The notes beneath the pieces are model-generated. The model saw nothing but the letters and a program-made list of their open reading frames with translations, was not told where the DNA came from and made no database searches. DNA of 64,000 nucleotides, taken from Heterodera schachtii (lineage: Eukaryota; Nematoda; Chromadorea; Rhabditida; Heteroderidae). The stretch is taken from assembly GCA_023374025.1 (NCBI GenBank), contig SIJG01000073.1, positions 465,909-529,908 of the forward strand, in the 5' to 3' direction. The translations under genes were made by a program, and so were the position numbers. Within the stretch, counting starts at the first letter, position 1, and each line of letters opens with the position of its first letter. Shown piece after piece: positions 36,673-49,299 of this stretch.

Positions 36673-37530
36673 TAAAATTTTGTTTTGTAAGTAAAATTTT
36701 AAATTTTAAAATATTCAATTGATTTTTTTTGTCGATGGTCAAGTAGACATTTGATTTTTATTTTTAATGAACAATCAAAGTATAATTTAATTAAATACTT
36801 TAATATTACTGATTAAATAAACTTTGGTTTAGCCAATATTATTTATATGAAATTATTTTTTAACATTTTGATGATAACTATTAATTTTTTTATTGTAATC
36901 ATTAGCATTTTTAATGTCAATTAAGAAAAATTTGTTTATAATTTTCTATATTCCAGTTGAGGAAATTTAATTGAAATTTAATTTTTATTATATCATTTAA
37001 TAGATCGAATGAATATAGTATTGAGATATTCTAAATAATGATTTTAACTGCAAAACATTAAGAATTTTTGTTATATTATTTTATTTTTCATATTTATGAT
37101 TTGGTTAAGTATGATCAAAAAATTTTCAAAATTGGCCCAAAAATTTTTGTTTCTGTATGAACGTTTTTATTTTCGTTTTGTATTTTCTTTTTTGTTAAAA
37201 TTTAGATGAATCGACGCCTAGACTGTCATCGGAGACTTCTGTAATAATTTACTAGTTTTTAAACTGTGATTAATATTTTATTATAGAATGAATGCATTTA
37301 AATCCTTTACAAAATTTTTAACTGCCTTAAAATCTATTTTAATTATTAACACTGACACTGTCAAATTTTTAAAAATTAAGCCATAAATTAATTCACATTA
37401 ATACTCAGGTAATTAATGAATTTAATTCAAATGTTTCAAAAGCATTAAATTAATAATTTAATTTAGTTTGACAAATAGGTAGTTTAACTAAATTAATTAA
37501 TTTTATGTATTTATTTTTATAAACTGGATT
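36580..37530 (-). repeat. Large inverted duplication, right copy
   Basis: Inverted partner of 13900-15030, with the conserved islands at 36590-36650 and 37205-37245. See the left copy for shared landmarks. About 21.5 kb separates the copies. Confidence 0.75.
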
Positions 37531-38431
37531 TAAATATTTAAATTTTAATATTTTTATTAAAATGTGATTTAAATTGAAAAATTTTGTGAAATTTAGTCAT
37601 AATTGCAAAGTTATTTTTTTGTTATAAAAATTAAGTAATCTACTTTATTTGAGTTATATATGTTATTGTCATGAATTCACCTGAGCATATTAAAATATTT
37701 GAATTTTAATTACAGAAAATCATTAAAAAATATTTATATCTAATATTTATTTTTAAACATTGAAAAGATCGTATTTTAAATATTTAAAAAACTCTTATGA
37801 ATTATAATTTTTATTGAGTCCAATGAAGATTATATGTACTTAAGATAAAATCACCATTTATTTAAAATTTTACTTAAGATTTTTTGACATAAGAGAAATT
37901 AATTATCAAAATAATAAATGCTTTTAAATTTGTTTGAGAATATATTATCCAATCTAACATTAAATTAACTCAGAAATAATTATTTTAATAATTATATTGT
38001 ATATAATTGAGGAGCGGGTTTGTGGAAATCAAACATTTTTAAAAATATAAACTAAAGCTTGTATGTTTATGTATAAAATTACCAAGTGTTAATTTTAAAA
38101 TCTTAAAGTTAAATTTTTTAAGACTAATTGCGAAAATAATTATCAGAAAAATGGAATTTATAATAAAAAAGTTGAAGATTTTCCGCTTTTTTGAAGATGA
38201 ATTTATTATTAAATTTTGGTATAAAAAGACATAAATTATCAATTAAAAATGCAAGAAATTTGTTTAGAGAATATTACTGAAGGGGACAGCATAACCCGAA
38301 GTACCTAATTTTTTTGGTTAACATAAAAAATTTTGTAAAATTGTCAATTTTAAAATCATAAAAAGAAAAAGCATTTAATAAAAACCCATATCTAATTAGG
38401 ATGCATTGACATTTAATTATTTAATAAATTA
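37530..38431. other. AT-rich stretch without recognisable gene
   Basis: T-biased to about 38.0 kb and then mixed. A minor richer spot, near 38280-38306, is not assignable. Confidence 0.45.
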
Positions 38432-38691
38432 TACTTTTTGGGTTCGAATAAGAGTTTGATGAAATGAAGTAAAATGCAAAATGAGTGTTCAGAAAGGCGT
38501 TCACCAATACTAAACCAACCAAATGTTCTCCATTTCACATCGGTTAATAAGCGTCGCTTTCTAAAGCGACGCCATCGAACACCTAAGAAAAGCGTAAACA
38601 GAGAAAGTGAGAAAATGAGTGATGAAAGAAATTAAAAGAAAGAGAAAAGAGTGCGTGCGAGAGGCTGTTTTTTAAACTTTAATCGCTTTTA
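38432..38691 (+). repeat. Dispersed repeat with conserved hairpin, copy 1
   Basis: It aligns directly to about 54702-54950. Shared words include TGATGAAATGAAGTRAAATG, AACCAACCAAAT-TTCTCC and GAGAAAATKAGYGATGAAAG. It contains a perfect 10-bp hairpin GCGTCGCTTT/AAAGCGACGC with loop CT (38551-38572). It ends in purine-rich GA sequence, immediately left of hAT element D. Confidence 0.75.
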
Positions 38692-38712
38692 TTTTAAAGC
38701 AGGGTTTCTATC

Positions 38713-38862
38713 TGTCCTGATTTATCAGATTTGTCCTGATTTGGAGGGTCCAAATCTGATAAAATGAAAATGTCCTGATTTGTCAGATTTGTCCTGATTT
38801 GGAGGGTCCAAATCTGATAAAATGAAAATGTCCTGATTTGTCAGATTTGTCCTGATTTGGAG
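38713..38862 (+). repeat. 58-bp tandem repeat, about 2.6 units
   Basis: Units start at 38713, 38771 and 38829. Each contains TGTCCTGATTT twice and GGAGGGTCCAAATCTGATAA. It is part of the left end of hAT element D and probably multiplies transposase binding sites. Confidence 0.9.
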
Positions 38863-39027
38863 GTAGCTACCAAATTTTGTCCTGATTTCTTAAATAAACG
38901 CATACTTTTGAAATTTTGTGGCATAAAGTCATTAATTTATCAAAAAAATATAAGATTTTTGGCAAAATTTGGTCATTTTTTGACAAAATTCTGTTAAAAT
39001 TGCACTAAAAATCGCAAAATTTTTCAC

Positions 39028-39049
39028 GGCGGCGCCTATCGGCACCGCC
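39028..39049 (+). repeat. GC hairpin module, copy 5
   Basis: Arm GGCGGCGCC, loop TATC, arm GGCACCGCC in element D, followed by GGACGCCCGCCCC. Confidence 0.9.
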
Positions 39050-39220
39050 GGACGCCCGCCCCTCCCCTGTCCATACCCCAAAATTTTGAAAAAATTTGCG
39101 GCAAAAAAAAGCGTTTTTAAACGCAAGGAAAAGTCGTCGCTTGGCCTTTAATTGCAAAAATTGGCCTTTTTTGGTGAAAATCTGTTAACAAATCAGAACG
39201 AAATCAGAAAAAAATTTTCC

Positions 39221-39242
39221 GGCGGCGCCTACCGGCACCGCC
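39221..39242 (+). repeat. GC hairpin module, copy 6
   Basis: Arm GGCGGCGCC, loop TACC, arm GGCACCGCC. This second module of element D lies 193 bp from copy 5; the AT-rich lead is duplicated with it, so the core unit was tandemly duplicated. Confidence 0.9.
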
Positions 39243-39638
39243 GGACCCCCTTTCCTCGCCCGTTCACCAAAAGTTTTTTTTGGAAAAATGCGCCCCGAAT
39301 GCACTGAAATTTACGATTTGCCTTATTTCCTCCCCAAAATTGTTAAAATCGATAATGGGAGACGAATATATGATATTTGATACATTTCTGATCGAATAAA
39401 TTTTAAAAATAACCGATTTGAAGCAATTTTGCCAAATGTCCTGGTTTTTGACCCCCAAATCTGATTTTTTGGATATGGTGTTCTGATTTTGAAAAATTTT
39501 CGATAGAAACCCTGTTTTAAAGGTGTATTTTTGGATAATTCCATCAATTCTTTTATTATACTTATGTAGATACTAAATTTGTTTTCAACACAATTTTTTA
39601 CTTTTATATTTTTTAAAGGCCTTGTTGGAAGTGTCACT

Positions 39639-39860
39639 TATTAGAGACCGGAAATTTCAAATTTGCGGGATCCCGCGCGGGATTGCGTGATTTTGGAAAT
39701 TTCGAATTAATTTTGAAAATCTCCAAAAAACTAAAATTTTAGTGGCTGGCAGGATGCATTAAAAGAGGCTGATGGGTCTGGGTCGACTAGGATTTTTTCT
39801 ACAGATTAATAAGTAGTAAAAACCGGTACGGCGGTGCCGATAGGCGCCATCGGGAAACCA
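39639..39860. mobile_element. TTAGAG-type element fragment with GC hairpin module copy 7
   Basis: It starts TTAGAGACCGGAAATTTC (39641), has the palindromic GGGATCCCGCGCGGGAT and ends with a module (39830-39851: GGCGGTGCC, GATA, GGCGCCATC with two changes in the second arm). The right end and target duplication are not identified. Confidence 0.5.
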
Positions 39861-42800
39861 ATCATCGTTTTACACGCACATTCTTGCCTTAGTCTTTGTT
39901 ATTTTTAATTTTTAGCCTTTGTAATTAACTTTTTAATTTATTAGGCAACTATTGCATTTTTGTTTTTTGTTTTTGCTTAAATATCTTTTTAAGTATAGTT
40001 TATTATGAGTATTTTTTGCATTCATGGCCATATCCTCCTCCCTTGCTACAGAATTTCATTTGGCAGTTTTTTAATATCGTTATACTTTTATAGTATTTGT
40101 GCATTTTATTTTGTTTCAATTATTGAGTTTTATATTTATTTATAAATTTTTCCTGCTTCTTTAAGTCGACCAAAAAAAAAACGATTCGCTCAAGTTTCAC
40201 AGCTCGATCTTGCAAATTTTCTAGCATAAGTTGAAATTTCAAACTTATGATATTGGCTAAAACAAAACTACAAATTTTTTTGGTTATCATAGAATTAATT
40301 ATAAGTAATTTTTTGTTAATTTGTCATTTTTAAACAAATTATTTATAGGGTTTTTTATTACGCAGGTGTATAAAAGAACAAATTACCTTGTTTAAATATT
40401 ATTTTTTTTTGTATTAAATCTTTAAAACTGAAGACACAGCAAAGGCCTCTCGATCAAATTGCAAATATTTTTATTTTTTAATATCTTAAGTAAATTTCAC
40501 ATTCATTTTCTGTCGCTTTATAATTAATAGGAATATAATATTTATTCATATTCATTTAAATTCAAAATGTAAATCTGTTATTTTCTATGTATAAAACAAT
40601 GAAGACGACTTTTTCATTATAAATTTTATATTGAAATTTATACTCGCCTTCACACGGTTTCATGAGAAATGTCCGTGTGTGTCATCTTTTTAAAAAAATT
40701 CTATTTTTAGAGTATTAACAAATATTTTTTTATCAGTTGGACTAGTCATATTCCTCGAATTACTTTAAACTATAGTGTTCCAACAAACCACCAATTTTAT
40801 AGAGATAAATAAAGCCAAAATTAATGCATTCGTGTTTTATTGATATCGAAACACTTTTAATGGTTCATTTTAAATTTCAATATGTCACCTTTTAAACAAA
40901 ATTTCAATGATTGCTTGGTTTGGCGGTTCCGAAATGCAAATAAATTATAATTTGTGACGTAAAAATTCATTCTTTTTGAATTTTTCATTCTCTTTTTGCA
41001 TCTGTTTTTTGTTCAAATCGAGAATGATTTTTTCCAAGTAAAGAAAGTTTTTTATTTATAATTAAAAGGTGAATATTTCCCGTTGTTTAACTTCTTGATT
41101 CTAATGATCTTTTGTTTTGAAAATTTAATATTCCGTTGTTAAAGTAAGTTAATAAGTTTGAATAATTTTTCTCATTTTATTTTTTCACAATATTCTTTCT
41201 CTCTTGAATTGTTCTGAAAGAAATAATTTTTTATTTTCATCTTTCGGTCGATAAAGTCGGACAGGAGACGCAGCGACACGAACGCCAGTTGGAGTTGTGA
41301 ACGTTTGTGTTGCAAACATATATTATCCTGCAATTATTAATGCTTTTTAAATTTTTTAAAGCTTTGAGGAATTATAATTTATTTTTTTGAATTCCAACAT
41401 GCGTCCTAAGGAGGCAATAGAAATTAGGGGCTAGTTTTCTGTTTTTAATTGAATTTTTATTTTTTAAATATAAAATGTGAATTCAAAAAAAATATAGAGG
41501 TCTAGATCTAAAATACAAAACTGGGAGTGAAAAATAGATAAGCTAAACGCTATAAAACAGCGTCAAATATAAAATTATCAAAATATATGAACATAATTAT
41601 TTCAATTATAATAAAAAAACGTTCAGCATTATTTATTCACACTACCTAATACAAAGAATTACTTTCAAATAAATGTTTTTAAATTAATGTGTATTAAATC
41701 TTAATATGACTAAAAAATATAATTAATTAAAAATTAATAAATTATTATAACCTAATATTTTTTTTCTATATTTTGACTGATTGATTTAAATCATTTAAAT
41801 AAAAATATTAGAACAAATATTTAAAATAAAGAGAATTTGTTTAAAGAACAAATGTATCTGACAAAAACTATGACATTAAAACCTAAAGAGTTGATCAAAT
41901 TAAAATTACCATCATTTAAAAACTTTTTATTTTTAAAGGTATTTTTTCTTTATATAATAATATATTTAATATGACATATATTCTCATTCACTGTTGATAT
42001 GAAAACCGAATCTTTAATTTAAAGTTCGTTCATCTTTTAAATTTAAAATTTTTAAATTATTTTGATTCAATTATACCTATAAATTTTTGTTTAGTATTTT
42101 GTCCTTTTATAACTTTATTTCTTTGTTTGTTCTTGATTCTTTTTTTTAAATTAATTATAATTCTTTTGAAATAATGGGTTATTTAGCAATTTTAAATATT
42201 TTTTAAATTATTTTGTTTAAATACCTGAACAAGGAATACTTTTTGTTAATTATTATTAGAACTAATTTAAATTTTCTTTTACATTTTGCTTGAACATTAA
42301 ATGGTTTTTGCATCTATAAGTAAATAAGCGAGCAGTGATCGATGACTTAAGTTGCCTCCACCCGGGCGGAATTAATAATTATGATTTTTGCATAAAATTA
42401 ACTGTAATTTGCTAAATTTAAAAATTTCATTATTTTTTTTTAATTCCATAATAAACTTACATAAAAACATTTATGTTTTTCAAGTTATTTCGAATTTTCA
42501 CTATTATTAAAGAATAAGCTTTTTCAATTATTTTAAATTATATGGCTTTATTATAATGCTTTTATTGATCTTTCTTGACAATATGCGAGCCTTCATGACC
42601 GCAGATTATCTATTGGGAATTGCCATATTATTTTTTTATGAATTAACATATTATGATAATATGGGAATTGTCATATTATTTTTTATGAATTAACATATTA
42701 TGATAAAATATTTTTTCATACCGGAGGCAAAACTTATATATTGTTGAATTTATTGTTCATTAATTATTTAAATTAATTTAATTTTTTATTTATAATATTG

Positions 42801-44759
42801 TAAAAAAAGTTGAGAATGTCTTTATGAATATTTATTTCATTTGAACTTTTGTGCTTTGATTTTTTAACTCGACTTTATATATTTGTATTATTTTTTTAAT
42901 TTTTATAATTTTATTTATATAATCATATAGTTATTATTTTAATTTTTCTTTAACTTTTATTTATCAATTTTTTAACTTACAGTTTATAATTTTAAATCTA
43001 TTACCATTTTTTCACATGTAGTCTTAAGTCTATTATTAAGTATGTAAGTATAGGTGTAAATATTTTCAATATTTTGGATCTTTTGTTGCCTTTTATTAAG
43101 TATTGTTAAAATGAAAATCTTACGAATTTTTATCTTTCAGAAACATGGACTGCTCCACTCGTCATGCTCTGTTTTTAGCTTTCTAAAAATTAAGTTTAAT
43201 ATTTTGCTATTCGGAATTAAATAACAATTTTAAACTATAACTTTCAAGCAATTTTAAATACGCATCCGGTTATTGATATTTTTGAACATTAAATATTTAT
43301 TTTATAAATTAAATATTCTTTCATTTAATAAATACAATTTTTATTTTCAATTCGTTAATAGGGATAATTATTTAATTCATAATAAATTAACAAGTCTTTT
43401 GATGATTAATATTTTAATAATATAATTTTTAAAATCTTTAAAAAACGACCTTTTTAATTTTATTTATATTTAATTCAATAACCCAAAGACTCTATTATTC
43501 TGTTAAATTTTTTTTATTAAGTTTAAGCTAAGTTATAATTATTTAGCAAATAATATTAAATAATAATTAAATTTATTTGCTACAATGCTTGGCTGTGGGG
43601 CAGATTTAGTGGAAAAACGCCGAGCTGTATTTAGGCATTAGCTAAAATTTGACCCAAATTAATGCAAAAAAAAAACTTGTTGAAAAGTATTAATTTTATT
43701 TAACTTTATAATATTATATTTTTATTTTATCCTCTATTATTTTTTTAATTCAGAAAGTCCAGGAAGTTAAATCATTAAAATATAAATTATTTTTTAGTGT
43801 TTCATTGTTTCAATTCTTGAACCAATACATAGCAATGTGCCCACATTCGTGAATGTACGTTTTTGGATAATTATGAAAAATTCGAATGCGTTAAATTATG
43901 AATTGCTTTCCTCAATTATATGTACTATAAAAAAAGGTTTTATAAATATTACTGACAAAAATATGTAAATACATTCTTTCCTAGAATTTCTATGCTTTGA
44001 TTATTGGTTTGCGAGCAAAGGTTGGAACTTTTATTTCACATTTTCGAGTTTTTAAATCGAATGTATCTTTTTGGTTTTATTCATTTTTATTTTAAAAATG
44101 ATAAATAATGGTCTAAAAAGATATTAAATACCGAAAGAAAAAAAAAGTACTTACTATTAAAAAGCCCATATTAAATAATTTTAATTATTATAATATTTTT
44201 TGCCAAATATTTTTATTTTGCTTAAATTAAATCTTAATCTTACATCTAAATCTGTTATTTTCTCGCACCGGCGATAAATTTTCAAAGTAATAAATAATTT
44301 TGAAGCAAAGATTTTGTATTTTAATTTACTTGATGCATTTTCGTCACCAAATTCAAAAAGTGGATTAGGCTTTGTGCTTTGCGCCTCCGCCAGTGCAAAT
44401 TTTCCGTTTGTTTATTGCCATTTATTGTTTCTTTTAGTGCTCTTCAACTTAAACGCAGATCGCATTAATTCTTTATATGTTTTAGATTTGTGTTAATTTT
44501 TCAAGAAGTTTATTTATTTTATTTTATGCCTTAGTTTCATTTTTCCCTATCAAATATTTATGAAATTAATTTAAATCGGTTATTCATAAAACACATACAA
44601 TATTGAAAATTTTCAATTTTCTAATAATTTATTTTTTTCTCATCGTTTTAAACGGCAATTTTATATTAAAATTAAACTTATTCAAAGAATTTAACTATAT
44701 GTTCATTCCGTACCATGAGAATTGGCCAAAATATGTGATTCAAATTAAATTAATTTGGG
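39860..44759. other. T-biased AT-rich stretch; one tandem duplication
   Basis: No gene is recognised. 42615-42709 is a 48-bp direct tandem duplication beginning GGGAATTGYCATATTATTTT. Small richer spots occur at 40650-40690, 41260-41310, 42345-42372, 43135-43180 and 43590-43640, none with a supported function. Confidence 0.5.
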
Positions 44760-44849
44760 TCACCGCGATCCTGGAGATCCAATCGCATGTAGAGAATCCG
44801 GTTGTCGTGTTCGCTCAATCTGCGCAGTTGTTGCAGAAGTGCTCATCAT
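44760..44849 (-). other. GC island, candidate first exon
   Basis: On the minus strand two adjacent ATG codons (44849-44844) open a 29-codon frame starting MMSTSATTAQIERTRQPDSL and ending GSPGSR before TGA. The final codons overlap a possible GTGACC donor. The plus strand is also open here. The island is much richer in G and C than its surroundings, but no product is recognised. Confidence 0.2.
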
Positions 44850-44859
44850 AAATATTACA

Positions 44860-47800
44860 TAATTATGTTTTTTTAATTTAATAATAAATTTACTTTTTTT
44901 TTGCGTTTAATTTTATTTCTAAGCCCTCAGAATCTAAGCATTTAAATTTTATTATTTAACGATTATTTTAAAATTCCGTTTAAATTTCTTCTGGCAAATC
45001 ACATGAGCAAATCCATCTTTAGCAATTTTACACAATGTATTTTGATTTTGCTCGGAATGTATTTTTAAATTTTGATCTATAGCAATCTTTATATAAAATT
45101 ATTTATTCTAAATTTAATAAAATATTTTGCAATTCCCTGAAATTGTTTTTTTAGAGTACGATTAGTCAATTTTGGAAATATTTAAAAATAAATTAATATT
45201 TTATTTATTATATTTAGCATAAAAAATAATAATGTCTGCCGATTTGTTCATCAGGGTTGCCGTCAGCTCATTAAATGGGAAAAATTTAAAAAATGAATAA
45301 GACATACAAATAAAAATTTTTGGTAACACAAATTTTGTATTTTTTAAAAATCTATTTAAAAATCAAACATTTTATTGTTTGGAAAAAAATTCTCCTAAAA
45401 TATAGAAACAAAATCTTTTATAAATAAAAATTATTTCTTTAACATAAGCGATATCTGAGAATTTAAACTGAAATTTTTGTTAATTTATATGTTTATATTT
45501 AGGGCATAAAAAATATGGATTTAAAATCTAAAATATGGCCATAAAATATGGACCAAAAATTTTCAAAAATGGCTAAATCAAATTAAAATTATGATTAGGG
45601 CTAATTTTATTGTTTTTTCATTTAAATTAATTTGGCAATAAAAATTTTCCATTTTTAGACACCGATTTTATCTTGATCGTTTATTAAGATCTCTTAACGC
45701 CTCTTTAACGCATAATCATTATTTGACTATCACATAAAAAAATTATGGGTCGATTCTTTTTAAGTAATATTTATTTGAATTTTGTGATTTCAAGAAATTA
45801 AGAAGATTTTTCAAATTATTCTTATTATTTCTTGGTGAAGAATCTGCATCCCGCAATGCGTCATAAATATCAACTCTTCTTATAAAACTTTGTTGTTGTT
45901 TTTTTATATTAAGTTTATATTGATACTTATCATTAAATTCTATCTTCATTTTTATGATAATTAGATTATGATGCAAAAAATAATCTCATGCAATAAATTA
46001 TCTTAAATAAACAAACTTTTTTTTGCGATTATATTTTAAAGTTTGGATATTAATTTTAATTAAGATTTAATAATATATGTTAATAGATTATATGTTGAAT
46101 AATTATATATTTTTAGTTATTTTTATACCTTTAATTTGACAATTAGTTTAATTGTATATTTATATATTAAAGATTATTGATTTTTTAAAAGCATTTTAAT
46201 TTTTTAATTTGAGAAATTTCCATGCAATTTTTTCAGTGTATAGGCTGCTTTTTTGAAACAGAAATTTGTAACTATTTTTTAATAATGCTTTTTCATTTGT
46301 GGAAATTAAAAAAAAGTTTTTTTTTAGAAAAAGCACGTCGCAAAAAAACATTTTTATAATAACTATTTTATTATTTTATATTTATTATAAAAACTATCGT
46401 GCCATTAACCCTTAACTTTTTGCATCACAAATAAAAGTGTTTTTTTTAATGTTTCGACTAGAAATTTTTTCTTCGGAAATCATTATTTAAATCTTTTGTG
46501 GAAATTTAAAGAATTATTCCTCATTCAATATCACGCTTATCTAACAATTATAAAAATAATTATGAAGTATTTTTTGTTCAATTTTATCGTGTTTTGCCTT
46601 TTGATAGAACAATCCTAGTAATTTTCTCGTACAGCGGTCAGAAGATTTTCTGTCTTTTCTTGATGTAGTTCATTAATTTTTTGTACAGTTAGTAAATTTT
46701 AGGTAAATAAAAATAAATAAAATATGTTATTGAGTCGATTTTTTAAAGTAATACTTTCGATATTTTATATTTTTATTAATTTTTATACTTGTTCTATTCG
46801 GAATGCATTATTAATTTGAATTATAACTACTGTAACGAACATTAAATTATATTAACTGTTATTGATTTAATTGTTTTTCCGATTCAAAAGGCAAAATTTT
46901 CAGCTAGCTGAGTTTTAAAATATTTTAATTTTTCATTGGTATACTTTCATTCATATTAAAAAAAAATTTGTATAATTTTTTTTAATAATAAATCAAATCG
47001 AAATAAACATAATTGTATTTCATTTTATTGATTTCCAAATGATGCTAAAATTTAATTTAAATTTAAAATTATTTTATAAAAATAACTTAATACATAGGTA
47101 TTTAGTGAACAATTTATTTTGGATAAGAATTTTTTCCCATTTTTTGTGGCTGACTTTTCGGGTTTATAAATTATATTTATATGTTTCGAATTTTTTCTTC
47201 TTATTCTTATTTAACATTTTTATAAATACATTAATGTTCGATTTGTTTTATTTTTTCATTGATTCATTTTTTTTCTTTATAAAAGTTCATTCAGTAGAAT
47301 AAGACGCCATGTAATTTGATTTTATAAAAATGAAAAAATCTTTATAAGATTTAATAATCTAATTTGTTTCGACATTATATTAATATAGTCTTGAGCATAA
47401 ATTATGAGTATTTTGCACTAAGAATTAACATTTTTAATTAATTTTGTAAATTATGAACGGAATTTTGGTTCGATGGTACGGAAGTTTGCTTGTCATTATT
47501 TATTTATTGAAAGGCTATGAAGTTTAGGTTATATTTAAATTATTGAAATTTAATATTTTTGAATTTATTATTGAAGTACTTTTATTTCATGGAGTTCTTA
47601 ATAACTTTCTGATTTCTTATTTATTATTTTTATTTGGTGTTGTTTATAAAATCTCTCAACCTCTCTTTTATTGTATAATCATAATTTGATTATTTGCACA
47701 ATAATTGATTTTGTTTTTTTTCTTTTCTAAAATCAAAATTGAGAATTAATTTATTATTTCTTGAAGATAGGAATGCATTCGGCGGCATTTTCAATCCAAG

Positions 47801-49188
47801 TAATTTTAATAGAATATTAATTTTTTTATTCTATTAAAAATTAAAATAAGCTGTTTTATGTCCATATAATTTAAATTTTCCTAATTTCTTAACTTAATTA
47901 ATTACACTTGTTCAGGAAGCATAATTATTGAAGCATCAAAAGAAACCTTCTTAAGAAATTTTTCTTGTATACATACACATGATCGAACTCGAAACCTTCT
48001 TTGCTTATATATATGGGTATTTTAGTTATTATTATCTCTTTATTATATTTATTTGATTTTTAATTTATGAATTTTTTATGTATTTTGTTTTAACGAATAT
48101 TCCCAATTAGTTTTGTTTAATTTATAAACCTTTTAAATTGTGCATTTTAAATTCTGGATGAACATTTAATAAAATTTTTATGGATACAATAATATTTTGG
48201 TTGATATTTTTTTAGTTTTTTATTTCTATTTTTTTCTTCTTATTTGTTAATTTTTTATTTAAAAATAATTTTATAGCAATTTTATTTATTTTCTTATGGA
48301 ATTTTGTCGCCTTATGTTCTTTGTTTTATTTAGTTGATAATTATAAAAATATATTAAACGACAAAATTATTTGTAAATTAGCTAAATATCAATAAAATTG
48401 CTGAATGGTACTCTCCGACATTTAATAAAGAAGTTCAAAAGCGTCAATTAATATTTTTTACTTTTAAGTTAGTATTAAAATTAAGCAACACTTTTAATTT
48501 GAAAAATTTAGGTATATATTATTTTCAATTTAAAATTTTTTGTTTTTTATGTATTTTTTTTACATATTTTGTAAGGTAGAACACTAATTAATTTATTGTT
48601 TCAAAATTTATTAGATGGGATTTGTATGATGCCGAATTTTACTACTTTATATTCAAATATTATTATAAAAATAAATTAATTGATTTATTCAATTTGCTTA
48701 AACTCGTAAAGTAACTTCAAAAGTTTCATCAAAACTTATATAAACTTACAATTAGATTTATTCATATTTCCATAAAATTGTAAATTTCTACAAATTAATA
48801 TAAAAAATCTGGTTCTTTAATTTGTCATAGATATTTTTTTATCAACAATAAAAACTCCTTTAATTATGCTGAAAATTTTTTATAAATGCAAAAATATGGT
48901 CAAAAAATTTGCTGAAAATAGCTGTTGCAAAAATATGTCATTAATAAAATTTTTCAATGAAAATTAGCATTAATTTCCAATTTTAGGTGTTACAAATATT
49001 ACAAAGAACTAAAATTGCATATATGCTTATAATTTTAAAAGACAATATTTTATAAATTATTTAACGACTAAATTAATTTTCATGAGCCATTTTTAAATAG
49101 TAATTTACATAGTTTGTTCTACTAGGTTTTATTTATTATTTGTTGTGCAAATTTTATTTTTTTTAATTATTCAAAATAAAATTTTAAA
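44860..49188. other. T-biased AT-rich stretch without recognisable gene
   Basis: A CAGGGTTGCC at 45253 resembles a hAT left end, but no partner end was found. Reading frames such as 47039-47302 are runs of hydrophobic T-rich codons with no motif. Confidence 0.45.
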
Positions 49189-49297
49189 TTAATTTATCAA
49201 GTAGGAGTTTGTCTCAACTCGACGCTTGCGAAGGTACTTTTCTCTATACGCGGCGGAGGACTTCACTCTACGCCTGCGGATTTTTACCACTTTTGTT
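49189..49297 (-). other. Candidate terminal exon with very basic residues
   Basis: After the acceptor-like TTTTTATTTTTCTCGAAG, a minus-strand frame of 35 codons reads TKVVKIRRRRVKSSAAYREK, then YLRKRRVETNSYLIN and TAA (49189-49191). It is rich in Arg and Lys with CG-containing codons, unlike the AT-rich background. It could be a nuclear or nucleic-acid-binding tail. No family is recognised, and it lies on the A-rich strand, which argues against a sense exon if bias tracks transcription. Confidence 0.25.
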
Positions 49298-49299
49298 CT

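Larger units (their letters stand above)
38692..39522. mobile_element. Non-autonomous hAT element D (815 bp) with 8-bp target duplication
   Basis: The element is 38700-39514, with perfect 13-bp inverted ends CAGGGTTTCTATC and GATAGAAACCCTG and identical flanks TTTTAAAG (38692-38699, 39515-39522). The left part carries a 58-bp tandem repeat (38713-38862) built on TGTCCTGATTT. The right part has TGTCCTGGTTTTTGACC in the same orientation. Two GC hairpin modules lie at 39028-39049 and 39221-39242. It is related to element B, but every TTA in B's subterminal motif is TGA here. Confidence 0.95.

Noticed and set aside
38713..38862. Possible CRISPR-like array
   Set aside because: Units are tandem without unique spacers and lie at the end of a hAT element in a eukaryotic context.
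38932..39637. Open frames of 64-104 codons within and beyond element D
   Set aside because: They run through non-coding repeats and across the element's right end; no conserved frame between module copies.
45253..45270. CAGGGTTGCCGTC as a hAT left end
   Set aside because: No inverted partner or 8-bp duplication was found within about 1.5 kb.
47039..47302. 87-codon hydrophobic plus frame as a membrane protein
   Set aside because: Phe/Leu/Ile/Asn/Tyr-only composition is expected from T-rich sequence; no conserved residues.
47980..48000. GATCGAACTCGAAACC as a tRNA B box
   Set aside because: No A box at the expected distance and no stems.
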